DNA from: Artocarpus heterophyllus | Lineage: Eukaryota > Streptophyta > Magnoliopsida > Rosales > Moraceae | Assembly (NCBI GenBank): GCA_025403435.1 | Contig: JAJQZP010000453.1 | Span: 62,001 to 126,000 of the forward strand | DNA: 64,000 nt | Direction of reading: 5' to 3' | Part shown: positions 35,859 to 48,665 of the stretch, piece by piece | How the letters are laid out: each line of letters starts with the position of its first letter | Numbering within the stretch: the first letter of the stretch is position 1 | Made by a program: the position numbers and the translations under genes | The notes under the pieces: generated by a model | Seen by the model: only the letters and a program-made list of their open reading frames with translations | What the model was told of the DNA's origin: nothing | Databases searched by the model: none

Positions 35859-36590
35859 GACTTTTGTTCATCAATCAAAACCCGCCTGTGTAAGAAAGAA
35901 AGGGGAAAAGCAAAGAAAAATTCATAAATCTTCTTCCTTCAACTGAAGAATTTGAAAGAAATAATAATGTCTCAATTGCAAAATGCTTAAACCAAGGAAC
36001 AAGTCAACAGAACAAAATTGAAAAAAAAATCCTGGGACCCTGAAATTGAGAAGAAAAGAGAATCGAGAAACATATGAGCTTTTTTCTGGGGAATAGGCCA
36101 AAGGTCATTAAGCATTGCACACAAAGACCAAATCTATATGCACTTACAATTATGGAAAAACGCATGAAAAAAAATTGATTAAGAACAATGCAAAGTTCTG
36201 AGCATTTATTAAAAAGTCAAGAAGACTGATCAATAATTATTGATCAATTAAAGTGTCATATTTGCGTACGAAAAAATCCAAGAAACTCAATAGCATCCAA
36301 AGACAATGGAAGAGTAAAAACAAACAAAGATATATAATAAAAGTTTCAAAAACAAAAAGGTAAGCACTTCTAGAAGCATTCCCGATGAGGCTGAACGACC
36401 TGTCCAGAGACCCGACCAACAACGGCGAGGCCACGAGAGTTGTAGAGGCGATTTGATTCGTTTTGATGGGATGGCGGAGAGGAGGCGTGCGGAGTCCGGC
36501 GACTCCTGCAGGCTCTGACGGCGGGAGGGGAAGAGCTGCGGCTAGTGGTGGCGGGTGGTTCTATCTCGGCTACCCTTTGGAGGAATTTCA
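35859..36590 (-). promoter_or_regulatory. POP5 leader region with probable 5'-UTR intron
   Basis: On the minus strand TTCTTTCTTACACAG|GCGGG (acceptor at 35887-35886) lies 27 nt upstream of the ATG. A GC-rich block at about 36380-36590 stands out further upstream, like a noncoding first exon and promoter-proximal sequence of a housekeeping gene. The intervening AT-rich 500 bp would be the leader intron. Its donor is not certain. A 73-codon frame across the GC-rich block is more likely UTR than protein. Confidence 0.5.
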
Positions 36591-37661
36591 TTTTTTGTCT
36601 TTAACTTTTAGAGTAATTGGACCTATAGTCCCTCGACTATTCGGTAGTGATAATCTAGTCCTTGTTGTATTAATCTTGACAAAACAACCCTCAAACTTTT
36701 TAAAAATTTAACGAAAAGGTCAAATGTGGATAATTAAAGAATTTGTGGTTGTTTTGTCAAAAATTGAAAGAACAAAAGCTAATCACCTAGTAAATAATTT
36801 AGGGACTATCGATGTGAATTATCCGTTACTTATTTTTTAAAAATTAAATGAGAAAAGCTATGGAAGGAAGAGAAAATTCTAAAACATTAGTTTATTCATA
36901 ATATCACAAATATACCTTAAGTATTTAACTAATTAAAAAACTATCCATTCAATTTTTTAGAAGAGTTTTAAAAAATAAGTCATTTGACTGATCAAATTGT
37001 TTAAAAAAAATCAAAAATACTCTCAAGAATCAAAACGAAGATTACTTAAACATTAACTATTTAAAAAAAAAAAACTAAACAAGCATAATTTAAAACTAAA
37101 AAATCAAAAACAAAACAAAAAAGTTAGAACCGAATTATATAAAGGGTGGTCGACCGGCTTGTCGTAGACTTAGAACCGAGAGTAGTTTTCCTCGATTGTT
37201 TTTCAAGTTTTATTTTGCATAATAGTTTTAAATAACTTACAAAAATGTATAAACATAGAAAATAAATAAACCAGGGTCATTTCCAACTTCTAGATCTATC
37301 TCTAATACTTTGCAAGAAAATTTAAAACCAAAACCTATAGTTTTTGGCTTACAAAATTTCTAAAAAAATAAAATAAAAAACCTAGACGGTTATGACAAAC
37401 GATCTTGTAATTACATGAAAACCTAGATACATATTTAAACATCTAAGAAACCATAAAGGGCAAAAATTAATTAATTAAAAATAATAATTAAAACAAAAAT
37501 TTAATCAACAATAATTGATTAATGAACATTCACCATATCTTATGACAACATATAAATATGGAAACCTTAGAGTGCTAAATCTCTAAAAACTTTAATTCAA
37601 CCATATAATAGATTAAGATCACATAATTTATGTACATAGCATTATCACAAACTCAGTAAAA
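36591..37661. other. gene-free stretch
   Basis: Contains AGTCCCTCGACTATTCGGTA near 36629 and AATTTAGGGACTATCGATG near 36797, an inverted pair suggestive of a small repeat. The 37000-37660 part is AT-rich and could be eroded internal sequence of the LTR element whose PBS-like site follows. Confidence 0.35.
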
Positions 37662-37678
37662 CCATGACTCTGATATCA
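37662..37678 (-). other. PBS-like site beside an old LTR
   Basis: The minus strand reads TGATATCAGAGTCATGG just past an LTR-like end CCAACA. It differs at two positions from the standard tRNA-iMet PBS plus its usual extension. It marks 37681 as the internal edge of a minus-oriented 5' LTR. Confidence 0.55.
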
Positions 37679-38499
37679 ATTGTTGGAAAACGATTACGCA
37701 GTAGATTTTACAATTTTTTTTATATATAAACTCTTTTCCATAAATGAGTTAGACATGCTATATACAATAATTTAATAAAAGATTTTTTTGTACCTTGTAA
37801 AATCAAAACTGCACCTCTGATAGGAAATCGTATGACAGAATTGCTACTGAGAATCGCGTCTAGAAGAGCCTTAACCAATTGGTCTTTTTTGCTATTCTCT
37901 TTTCCATGATCGGATTGCGAGTGGGCACGCATAGATCATTTCTCCCTTTGGTATCTATTCCCCATAATCACAAGAAAATAATAAGAATTATTGTTCCAGA
38001 TGTTGAACAACAATTCTTTAGAGTGACATAATTTCTCTCTATAAACCTCTTAAGTGATATCACTTATAATGTTTAACCATAAGAAAATGTTTCCTATTTA
38101 TAGTGGTCAAATTGGAACTCATTCTTATTAGATTAGGCTTTAAAATTTGAATTGAAATCAAATCTCATCATAAAAATGCATGAGCCTTAGATTGTTGGCC
38201 TATTAGGGGCACTCGACCACCCTTTGTGTATGGCAGTCAATAGCTTAGTCGGGGCTGATCTGTGCCACGCATTTTTCTAGCTACTGACGCTTATCCAATC
38301 GACTCGATTTAAACTGATTGGATATTACCACTTTATTGGACCGAGTATCTTTTATAGAGCCTTAATTTTAATTCAAATAACCTAATACAAAAAGTTATCT
38401 AATTAAAACAATCATATTTGTTCCTCTGTTCTAAGAAACTACAAAAATACCCTTGAAATTTTAAAAACTTATTTTAATTTGATCCCCATGAATAGAATG

Positions 38500-40477
38500 T
38501 TGGAAAAATAATACGCAGCAGAATTTTAAAAATTTTATATCAGAATATTTTCTAAAACACAAGTTTGACATGCTATATGCATAAATTAACCAGATCTTAC
38601 TAACCTTTGTGTGCCGAAAAGCTCTTGCAATCAGTGAAGAGAAGTTAGAAGGATCTCAACCAACTGGTCTTCTTTGCTATTCTCTATCCACGATCGAAGT
38701 GAGTGTGGGCTAAGATGTACAGCTCTTCCTCTAGGTGACTTTCCTTCCAACCAATTGAGAGAACCGAAAGCTAGTATTGGTGATTTGTGAACAAAAGCTC
38801 TCAGGGAGTTTTAGATTCTCACTAGCAGAGTATCTCTCTTAATCTCTCAATTGATCTAAATAACTTATGCGACTTACTCCATATTTATAGAGGTTGGGTC
38901 TAGGGTCAGTCCTTATCAGATTAGGTCTCAAAAATTTGAATCAAAATCAAATTCGAATCAATATCTGATAAAATTTGCTTAAAAATGCGTAATCTTTTTT
39001 CCACACATCGGCAGGCCAAACATGAGGATCGGCATGCCGAACTGTTGATAAAATGATCTCAGCAAATCTTTTATTTTCCACATGAGACTCTATAGGATAA
39101 AGTCTCAATTTTAATTCAAATAACCCAATAGAGAAGTTATCTAATTAAAACATCTTTATCTAGATAATCTTTAGGAAAATAAATGAATTTCTAATAATTT
39201 TACAAGTTTATCTTGTTTAATTTATTCAAAATTAAATCAACTGATAAACAACCAAGAATTGTTTGATCCCAATAATTCAACAAGTTTATCTTGAATTAAT
39301 GTTATCATAAAATTAATTCAACCAATAAACAAACATGAATTATTTGATTCTTCTAAATTTCAACCAATCTAATAAATCTGACATAAGTCACCAATTATTG
39401 GAAAAGCACGTCATATCATTACAAGATGTTGTGAGCTAGCAAAAGGGACCTGATGGACCTATATAGTTAAAGCTCCTGATAATTTTGAAACCCAATATCC
39501 TAGATATACATTTCATAATTATCAACTTCAACGCTACTCTACTAAAAGCTTGAAGCTGCACTCTTGAACTAGTAGAATTACGAAGCCCGTATAGCTAAGT
39601 CTCCATGACATATCATAGTGTATCGTATACCTATAGGATTATCCATAACCAGCTTAAGGACAAGTTCTATCTTACTTTCCTGATTATTTTTATCCTACGT
39701 TCCATTATCTCACCATCAGAAAATTTACCATCTAAAAACAGTATATCATTCGGTTACACCTATGTATCCAAATGGTTAAGCGCTCCAGTTTTTCAATTAT
39801 AGGATAACGTATATAAGAGATATCACTACTCCTAAAGATGAGCTATGGATTCCATATCTATGAATAACAGGTCTACGCCATCAAGAGTCATGCCTCCAAC
39901 GTACCGGCATACATACTACTATTAAGATGTAGGTGTCACCTTTTGGTACATTAAAAGACATAAGTCAAGACAACGAGCGTACTATTCATATCAATATTAA
40001 GATACAATACAAATGATTGTCTAAAGTGAATTAATTTGCCCAAACAGAATTATTAATCCAAATCTATTCACTTTATGTCCCGATCTAACACATCGTCACC
40101 TATGACAACGTGCCAATATTTCTATTCATGGAGTCCACCTCCGATGGCCAAGACAAACCATCTCCCAATAGGGATATAGACAACATAACAATCTTTACAT
40201 GAATAAAGCGCCCAACTTTATTCTATCGATTACGGATCTTATGATTTAGACCGTCACCTTAAGAATCATGTCTTTTGCATAATCTGTCCATTATATGCCC
40301 AATTCTTAAAGGTTTAGACTGACAGTTTCAAACTTTTGTTTGCTTAACATGCATTCAATAAATATAAACGTAAAGAGGACAAGATTTGATATATAAACAA
40401 TAAATAAATTCTTTATTGATAAAAATGTCTCCAAAAACATATTACATTTTTACTTTTTATGGCATACATGTCTAACA
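38500..40477 (-). mobile_element. solo LTR (1978 bp), family A copy 1
   Basis: Bounded TGTTGG...CTAACA and flanked on both sides by ATAGAA (38494-38499 and 40478-40483). No internal region is present, so it is a solo LTR. Orientation is minus: the inverse complement has a CTATAAATAT box at 38881-38890. Homologous to the LTR split at 50023-58961. Confidence 0.85.
38881..38890 (-). promoter_or_regulatory. TATA box of the family A solo LTR
   Basis: CTATAAATAT on the minus strand. The same site is interrupted by a copia insertion in the second copy of this LTR. Confidence 0.5.
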
Positions 40478-41638
40478 ATAGAAAAAATTGAACAAAACAA
40501 CATGACTATCCTTAAATAGTTATGATAAATATTTTAATATTAAAAACATAAAAAATCCTAAAATAAAACATCAAATTTCAAAAAGGAAAGATCCTAATTT
40601 TTATGACTCTTTAAATTTTAAATTTATTTTTAAAATTTTTTTCAATAAGATATATATATTTCATAAATAAATTAGGTTTAGTCAAAGTCATTTTTATATT
40701 ATCTTCATGTTTTTAAGTCAAAAGGTTTACAAGGGACAAAATTGAAACAAGTTTTTTAAATTCAAAAGATACTTTTGTAGTTTCTAAAAACAAATGGACA
40801 AATTATGAAATAATGAAAACTAGGAGTTATAGTTATACAATTAACCCTCTATAATCTCATATTCAAATAAAATATATTTCAAATAATTCAATATGTTTAT
40901 CTTGAATTAATTTACAAAATTAATTCAACCAATAAATTAAACATGAATTATTAAATCCAATTAATTGAATTTAAGTCAATCTTAAGAATTAATATAAGTT
41001 ACCAATATATCAGAAAAATCACGTCATATCATTACAGGAAAAAATATGAGCTAGCAAATGGGACCTGATAGACATATATAGAACAAGCTCTTATAATTAT
41101 AAAATAACACATCTCCAACATGTATATTTTATAATTATCAACTCTAAAACTATTCCACTAAAAGCTTGGAGCTGTATTCTCAAACTATATATAATTACAA
41201 AACTCCAATATGTTAAACGTCCATAATATATCATAATATTTAATATCCTCATAGGATATTCGTAATCGGATTAAGGATAATTTCGTTTCACCTTTTTTAT
41301 TATATTTATCTTATTTTTCATTATCTCACCATTGGATTACTTACTATTCATAACCAATATGAACAGTATACCATTCGGTTACACATACATATCCAAATGG
41401 TTAAGCTCTCAAGTTTCTAGTTACATGATAATGCCTATAAAAGAATATAATTAACTCTACAAAAGAGCTATGGATTCCATTTCTATGAATTATGAGTCTA
41501 CATTAATTAAGAAACATGTCTCCAACGTACCAGCGTGCATACTTTTATATGATTTAGGATGTCTCCTTTTGGTACATCAAAAGACACAAGTCAAGAATAC
41601 AGACTCATTAATTTATTTCAGGATTAAGATATAACACA

Positions 41639-42286
41639 TGTTGTTGATGGTCAACACCACGTGCGGCTACGTAGAGTGGTCGGACTACCTTGCCCTGCCC
41701 TTCTTGACTTCACTGGTTAGTCCTACAAGAAGATAAAACACCTTGGAGGCCAAAAAGGAACGCCAGTGTGGCACTAGCCAATGGCTCTTTGACGCTCAAG
41801 TCAGGTACCCTTTAGGTGAAGAGAGAGGTTGAGAATAGGCTAGACAGAGCCCACTTACCTTAGGGGTAGAGTAAATGCTCTTATTTATAGCTCACCACTT
41901 AGATCGGGTATAAAGTGGGTTTAACCCTTGATTCGAGTGCTCCATACGCTGGTGTCAAGGAGGTTAGCGACATGCATCGTGATTCCTGTGGAAGGGGGAT
42001 TAGTCATATTCAAGGTTAGGGTAGCACCACGTTGGCCTGTGGACAGCTTGGCTGCTGTCATGCCTAGTCAGAGTATGCCTTTGATGCTAAGCAGGACATA
42101 TACAGTGGTCAGTATAGACTGAGGTAAAATCCTCCTGGTACCCTGGTCGGCAACAGCCAGGGTAAACAAGAGGACCTTGTCCAACCAAATGACGAATGTA
42201 GAGGGATGTGTGGGCAATTATGCTAAACAGCGTGGTTGGCGTGCCCCCAAGGAACTGCTCTCGCGTGTCGTCTGAGCACAGCCCCA
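41639..42286 (-). mobile_element. solo LTR (648 bp)
   Basis: An insertion into the old LTR relic, less AT-rich than its surroundings. With ends TG...CA (minus-strand start TGGGGCTGTGCTC) it is flanked by ACACA at 41634-41638 and 42287-42291. The minus strand has GAGCTATAAATAAGAGC near 41876-41892, a good TATA box. No protein frame is supported, so a solo LTR is the simplest reading. One-to-three-base shifts of the boundary are possible because AACACAT is shared. Confidence 0.65.
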
Positions 42287-42690
42287 ACACATATAATTCT
42301 CTAAAGTAAATTGATTTATTCAAATGGAATTATTAACTAATCAATTCATCTTTAGTTCCTATCCAATATATTGTCACCAATGACAATATACCAATGTCTT
42401 TTCTCACGGAGTCTCACTCCAACAACCAAGACAAGTGGTCTCCCATTAGGAATGTACATAACATAACAATCTTAACATGAATGAAGTGTCTAACTTTATT
42501 CCTTCCATCGCCGACTTTTTATATTTAGACTATCACCTTAAGATTTATGTCTACTGCATAATCTGTCTATCATATGCACGATCTTAAAGGTCTAAATAGA
42601 CAGTCTTAGATTTTTATTTGTTTATCATACTTTCAACATAAATAAATATTAAACTTTTTATTGATTAAATGTCTTTAAAAACAATTACAT

Positions 42691-43824
42691 TATTTAATCC
42701 TTAGAGTACCTAGTCCAATGCAATGAATAGAAATGATTTACCAAATTGAGACCCATGAGAAGAGGAGATCCCTAATTGAACCATTAAGTTAATTCATTGA
42801 ACACGAAATTGAATAGACAATTATATTGTAGGGTAAAACTCTACCATCATTAATTAAGACACCAAAAACAATTTCGGGTTATTTTTAAAGTTATCACATT
42901 TTTTTTTTTTTTTTTTTTTTGCATACCTTCCCCCTAGTCAACCAAAAACACAAACACATTGCAGTCAATGAATCAACAAAAAACAAATAAAATCACAATA
43001 AATCACTACAATCATGACTTCGTCAATAGCATGAATGAATATTGAATTTTGAACCACAAAAAACTAAGTAAGAGTTTGAAGGATGAGGACCACATAACCA
43101 CTGAACTAAGGATATGCACCATGGTAACTATTTTTTTTCTTTCTTTTTTTTTTTTTCCAAGAAATTATGCATATATAATTGCTTACGCACTTTGTGCAGT
43201 GTCAAATCTGCTATCCAATGAAAAACCATTTGTATCTTCATATGAATCGTCACGTCCACTAATATAGCAATCCTCTAATAGATACAGGAATAAGAATTGT
43301 TTGTCCTTTCATTTCCTTATCAAGGATTCCTTAGCGCTCTCAACAACACAGTTCTTCCTGTTTCTATTAGGGAAGAAGGGTTACAAATAACGTTAAAAGA
43401 AAATATATTTGAGAAATCAGGAAAACGCTAGCAACATTAACCCACAGCGAATAAGCACAAGAACCCACACGATGTTCCAGCTTAAGATTAGAAAAGATAA
43501 AGGACCTAAAAATTAGTAAGTCTATGCTTTGAGAAGAGTAAAAGTGAGCCTGAGTGCGATTGTTGAAAAGGCAGTGCAGTCTTCACTAGATTTCGAAAGA
43601 AGAAGCTGCAAAATGGAATGGGAAGGGAGAGAAAATGTGAATAGGAAGGTAGGTTGAGGGAAGAGAAAGACACAAAGAATAGGGGAAAGAGACAAGAAAA
43701 GGAAAATAAATTGATAACAATAATAAAAAGAAAAAGCAAGGGAACGAAACGGGAACACGTGAAGGAAGAATAGGTTAGGTGAACATTGAGATTTTTATAT
43801 ATGTTTAAGATTATTCGTAGTTGT
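42691..43824. other. gene-free stretch with leader-like CT tract
   Basis: A poly-T run at 42899-42922. The minus strand of 43500-43790 is strongly CT-rich, like a plant promoter or 5' UTR, but no gene follows it on that strand. Probably part of an unrecognised element. Confidence 0.35.
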
Positions 43825-44051
43825 TGAACTTAATTTTAGCACTTTTTTTCTTTTCCATATCTTGGGATGGACAAATAATGAATTTTTTTCCATCAAGTTG
43901 TACACAGAAGTAAATCTCATAGTGTACCGGGGTTGGGTACGAACCATGTATTGTGTTTACCCAATGCTTTCTTTTAAGTCTTTTGGATCAACAGTAAGGA
44001 ATATGATATTTAGGACGTAATTGTAAAAGCATTTCAATTTGGTGTTGCAAA

Positions 44052-44849
44052 GATAACACATACATATGATCATTAGACGGAATGGAAGAATGACACATTG
44101 TATGCAATTCTAATATGCGTGGATCTTTTGGTAGTCAACCTGTTCATTGTTCGAGCAATCGGTAGTTTGGCATCTGGTCCTTTTTTTCTCTTAGGCCTGC
44201 ATAAGCCTAGCTTAACTTGGCTAGATGACTTGAATTTATGAATACTACAAGATAAAAGCACTTAATTCCTCACTCCATATTTCTCCAATTAAAATAAAAT
44301 AATTATTAAAATAAGTAACACTAATTGATTAGATCAACTTGATATAATTATTAGGGATTTAAATTCTTCAAAATAAAAAAGTTTTAAGATTATTACTTTT
44401 AAGAAAACTTGATGTTCCATTCGAATCGAGACCTCCTGCAGAAAATCTAAAGCTCTCTATCTCTTTTTTTTTTTTTTTTTTTTTCCTTAGTTGAGTTTTT
44501 ATACTTTGATCACTATCTCAACCTTAAGACAACTTTGTCCCTCTTTTTTCTTTGGTACATTCAAATCATAAGGACATCCAATTACTACTTGGACAAGAGG
44601 AGAAATTAAAAGGTGAATAAGGACCGTTTGTAATGGCATCAAGCTATTGGCACTAAAATATCTTGTAGCTTTATTAAGTTCCTATTACTTGTACTTCTTA
44701 TATAATCAACATCAAATACTTGCGACATATGATTTCCTCTATTTTGTTTAATCGACAAATGACTTTCATTAGCAAATTAAAGTTCTTGTAGCATATGAAT
44801 ACGATATTTACAATACAATTATAAAAGAATTTCAGTTTGATGTTGCAAA
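44052..44849. repeat. tandem repeat unit R1
   Basis: Starts GATAACACATACATATGATC. It lacks the segment present in R2 at about 49490-49790, and ends directly at the GATAA target duplication of the next insertion. Confidence 0.75.
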
Positions 44850-45724
44850 GATAATGTAATGTCCCTTTACGAATGTTACAGGAACTGTTAACTTTCGTCA
44901 TCGTCTCATAATTATTAGATAGGAAAACCTAAAGTTGTAAGTATTTTTTAATTATTAACCTAGGGTTTTTTGTGTAAATTTTTTTTATTTAACATTACCA
45001 TGTGAACATGTGGATTTAAAATTTTGAATTATTTTATTAAACAATGGAATTATTTCTAAATATGAATTACTAGTACTATTTAGGATCGCATCTTTTAAAT
45101 AAAAGGAATACTTACTTACCTTAAACTGTTTTCCTCCTCGGTTAGCCCGATGGAATACCCAAGGTATTCGGTTAACCGACTACCTGCAAAAATAGTTAAT
45201 TTAACATAATAAATATAAAACATGAAAACAAATTACAACCTATAAATTATTACAAACTAAAGTCCATAAAAATATCTCATAATGTGCAGAATTAAATTTA
45301 AAATTAGCATTATTAACGTTCTATTTCATGTCATAATTCCATGATCTAACAACACCATACTTGCACACACATTTGTCTGTTCATCCTCCATCTAGAGCTA
45401 TAGCCTGACCTCTTATCTGCAACATGATTAACTTATGTAAGCATTAAACTTAGAAGTACATTATGTAATCTCACAAAACATTGACACAACTTTAACCACA
45501 ACATGAATCATTACATCTTTGAAATAGTCATTGTAGTGCACATAGCACGCTTTGTAAGAACATATCTTTCCTTCTTCTTTTTTTCCTTTTTCTATATTAA
45601 AAACATTTATTTTATTCTTTAGGCCCTGGTGTTGCACCATTAACATCATTAGAACACGTCATCACGAGAAGAGATGGGTAGTTAATCCCAAACCAAACGT
45701 GACAAGTCCACCTTGCGGGACAAA

Positions 45725-45785
45725 CATCATCATCATCATCATCATCATTGGGTGTGCAACGCCTTAATTAGGTGATACATATATA

Positions 45786-45815
<30 letters not shown>
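45725..45815. repeat. (ATC)n and (AT)n microsatellites
   Basis: An ATC run at 45725-45749 and an AT/GT run at 45777-45815, inside the 3811 bp solo LTR. Confidence 0.9.
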
Positions 45816-45816
<1 letters not shown>

Positions 45817-46199
45817 TTAAAAATGTCATATGCATCATGAAACAATGATGTAATCATCCATAAAAAGACATTATTCATAACCATGGTAAAAGGAGCCTTT
45901 TGAATGAGTAATGCATAAGCATTAATAACATAATAAAACATAACATTTCTTAAAACTTTTCACAATTCCTAATCATATTGTAGGTGAGAATGTACTTACT
46001 CGAGTTGCGCAAATTCTTACTCAACCTCTTGCAAGTGGATGGTTTCCTTTCTATTTCCAATGACTCAAGTGCCTCAAACTTCTTTAATTTTATAACATGG
46101 TAATAAAAGAAATATTCTCGGTATAAGAACATACTCAAAATATCATATTCAATATTATTATAACAAGCAGTTCCATACTTGAACAATTAAACTAACTTA

Positions 46200-46920
46200 T
46201 CATATTATCACAATTAAGATAAGTGCACAATCTCAACCCGGCAGCCAATACTCTCTGATTTTTATAAAATCATAGAAAATTACAATGGTTGTCAAATTTT
46301 TACACAATGTTCCTAACATACATATATATCACCAGAAAAATTCTCATGACATTCGGATTCGACTAAGTGCCATTTTCATATTTTTAAATACACAACTTGG
46401 TTTCTAGACGAGTAACCTAAACAGCCTGTAATCCATGAATTTTTAAAAATCACATAAAATTTAAAATGACTTAAAATTTTTACCACATATTCCTAACATC
46501 CATAAGAATCAATAGATTTAATTTCTTCACAATTGAGCTTACTTAAGTCGCTCTTTTATGTACTATAATTCATACCTCTATTGTTGAAATTTTGGTTTAG
46601 GCAGTGACAATCAACGAATTTTAGAAAAATCATCAAAATTCCAATGACTTTAAAATTTTTATAGAACATAACAGACATATAAACCTACCACCAGAAAAGT
46701 TTGAGCAAGTATTTTTCTTACATTTTAGATATCACAACAACTATCTGCCACTATGAACAAAATACGGGCAGTCAACAATCAACAAATTTTATAAAATCAT
46801 ACAAAATTTCAATTGGTCTAAAATTTTAGCATAGCATTCTTCACATCTCAACATAGTACCAGAAAATTTTCATTATGTTTGAATTATTCTAATTATTTTT
46901 CAACTATGCTAACTTTTACA
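46200..46920. repeat. four degenerate units of about 180 bp inside a solo LTR
   Basis: Each unit has TTTTATAAAATCAT-AAAATT-CAATG, then TTTTAAAATTTTT, CTAACAT and CACCAGAAAA-like landmarks. Typical of subrepeats within long gypsy LTRs. Confidence 0.55.
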
Positions 46921-48665
46921 AAAACGTTGTAGTAAAATTACCGAAACAATGAGTTGTATTTATGCTACAATTTATTTCTCCAATTATAACATTTGCATGT
47001 GGCTGAAAATTTGCAATCATAAACTAGGCATATCAATGAGTATTGAAAAATTTTTCTAGCATTAAATACATCCTATAACATCATCAAACAAACCATCACA
47101 TTTAAAGGTTGTCTAAGAGATTACAAGAACAATATTTAGTATTAATATTCAAACAAATCAGAAATAGCTCATATGAACCCAAATTTTTTTATGGGAGATG
47201 CCTAACATATAGATATACAATGCCCAAAAAAATTTTCTTAAAATCTCAAGTCGATTCTCCCCAAAAAATCCCAAAATATGGGTTTTCTCCTACAAACGTG
47301 ATTAAAAATAATTATTCATAAAAATTTTGTTTCTTAAACAAAAATCAAACATTAAATCACATAAGATTATTCCCACAAATACCATAATATCATAATAAAA
47401 AATTGGTATAAAAATAGGTAGAAAACTAACCTCAAAACATGGTCAAAATCTCCATCTTGGCCCATCGACGATTTCGATGAAACACACTGTAACTCATCCG
47501 TTTGGCTTCCGACTTTCAAAGAACGCTTTGTGCTTAACTTGAAAGTCCGTGACAGTGTTGAGAGTGAACATTTAGAGGCATGTGAAGGGTGGTGTGACTT
47601 GGCCAGAGGTGTGCCTGTGTGTGTCTCAGATTGGCCGCGAGAAAATGAGAGAAAATTGTGTGAAAGAAAGGAAGAGAGGAAGAGCAAATATTGAAGAACT
47701 TGTGGTCTATGATATGGCCCTGTTGTAAATGAAGAATGCAACCAAAATAAGAGGGGACATGGAGTGGTGAGGAGCGTGCGTTCAAGTATTTGTCGGAGAG
47801 AAAGAGTGGTAGAGACGCTGCTGGAGGTATGGGAGGAAAGAAAATGATTATTTGCTTGCTTTTGGTGGGTACTATAATGTTGTCTAGCATTAGTCTTGGC
47901 TCAAAATAAGGAATGGAATAAATGATAAGGTGGTGGGGAATGACAGCCATGCACTGGTCATGGAATGGAGAAGGAATGGTTTTCACGTGTTCTTAAAAAA
48001 CAATCTTTAATCACTTAAGTAATGGTTTATATCAGTTGAAAAGAGATTTGGTACATGTAATGTTGAAGCAAATGGATTAAAACTTGATTTGGAATCAAAT
48101 GGAGGCCTCTACAATGAGCTTGTCGTGAGGTAGATGATGGACCAAACGACCCTTTTTTTTTTTTTTTGCTCTCAGCACTCAAAAATGACATGTTGTTTTT
48201 GTCCTTTTTGGGTGGCACTCCCAAAACGACATGTCGTCGTTTTGGGAGTTGTTTTTTTTTTCCTCAAAAAAATCCAAAAATGTTGAAACGTTTTCCAAAC
48301 TTGATCAAAAATGATTTATAAAGTCAAATAACCTCTAAAGATTAAAATTAAATATCCTAAAAATTCAAAAGACAGAAATATCATATGCAAATAGATAAAA
48401 AAAAAAAATCCAAGTAAATCACCAAAACAGAACATTTTTCAAACAAGAAATCATAATAATCATTCATTAGGCACTTTGCGTCGTTGAAATTCCTTAGTCC
48501 ATCTACTGCAAATAAAGTCGTTAGCTCATAGTAAATTCATAATCACAAATATCATACTAGAATTTTTCACACAAAATATGCATCTAAGTCATAATTTCAT
48601 TCATGTGATGCATAAAATTGTCAAACATTACATAAGATTAGTTAAAGGAAACGGTGGGTGTTACA

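Larger units (their letters stand above)
37681..42690 (-). mobile_element. old LTR relic related to the 38500 family, split by two insertions
   Basis: The sequence begins TGTTGGAAAACGATTACGCAG like the 38500 LTR. After each insertion it continues with segments that follow the same order as that LTR: AATTCAATATGTTTATCTTG near 40890, CACTAAAAGCTTGGAGCTG near 41157, TCCAAATGGTTAAG near 41392, AATCTGTCTATCATATGCAC near 42560. It hosts the solo LTRs 38500-40477 and 41639-42286. The distal end is diverged and no duplication was found. Confidence 0.6.
44855..48665 (-). mobile_element. solo LTR of a long-LTR gypsy element (3811 bp)
   Basis: Ends TGTAATGTCCC and GGGTGTTACA, flanked by perfect GATAA duplications (44850-44854 and 48666-48670). 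On the minus strand it begins TGTAACACCCACCG, the start typical of chromovirus LTRs and shared with the intact element at 8954. No gag-pol and no internal LTR duplication are present, so it is a solo LTR. It contains four degenerate units of about 180 bp at 46200-46900 and a less AT-rich, leader-like segment at 47460-47860. Confidence 0.8.

Noticed and set aside
36370..36591. 73-residue minus-strand frame upstream of POP5
   Set aside because: POP5 starts at its conserved MVGFKNRY. The frame covers a GC-rich leader and is probably not translated.
37666..37678. A tRNA gene, because of complementarity to tRNA-iMet
   Set aside because: Only the 12-17 base primer-binding complement is present. 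No cloverleaf or A/B boxes surround it. The same holds for 15807 and 50905.
43506..43758. Hydrophobic minus-strand frames (77-78 residues)
   Set aside because: They are translations of a CT-rich tract, in two overlapping frames with the same phenylalanine, leucine and serine bias.
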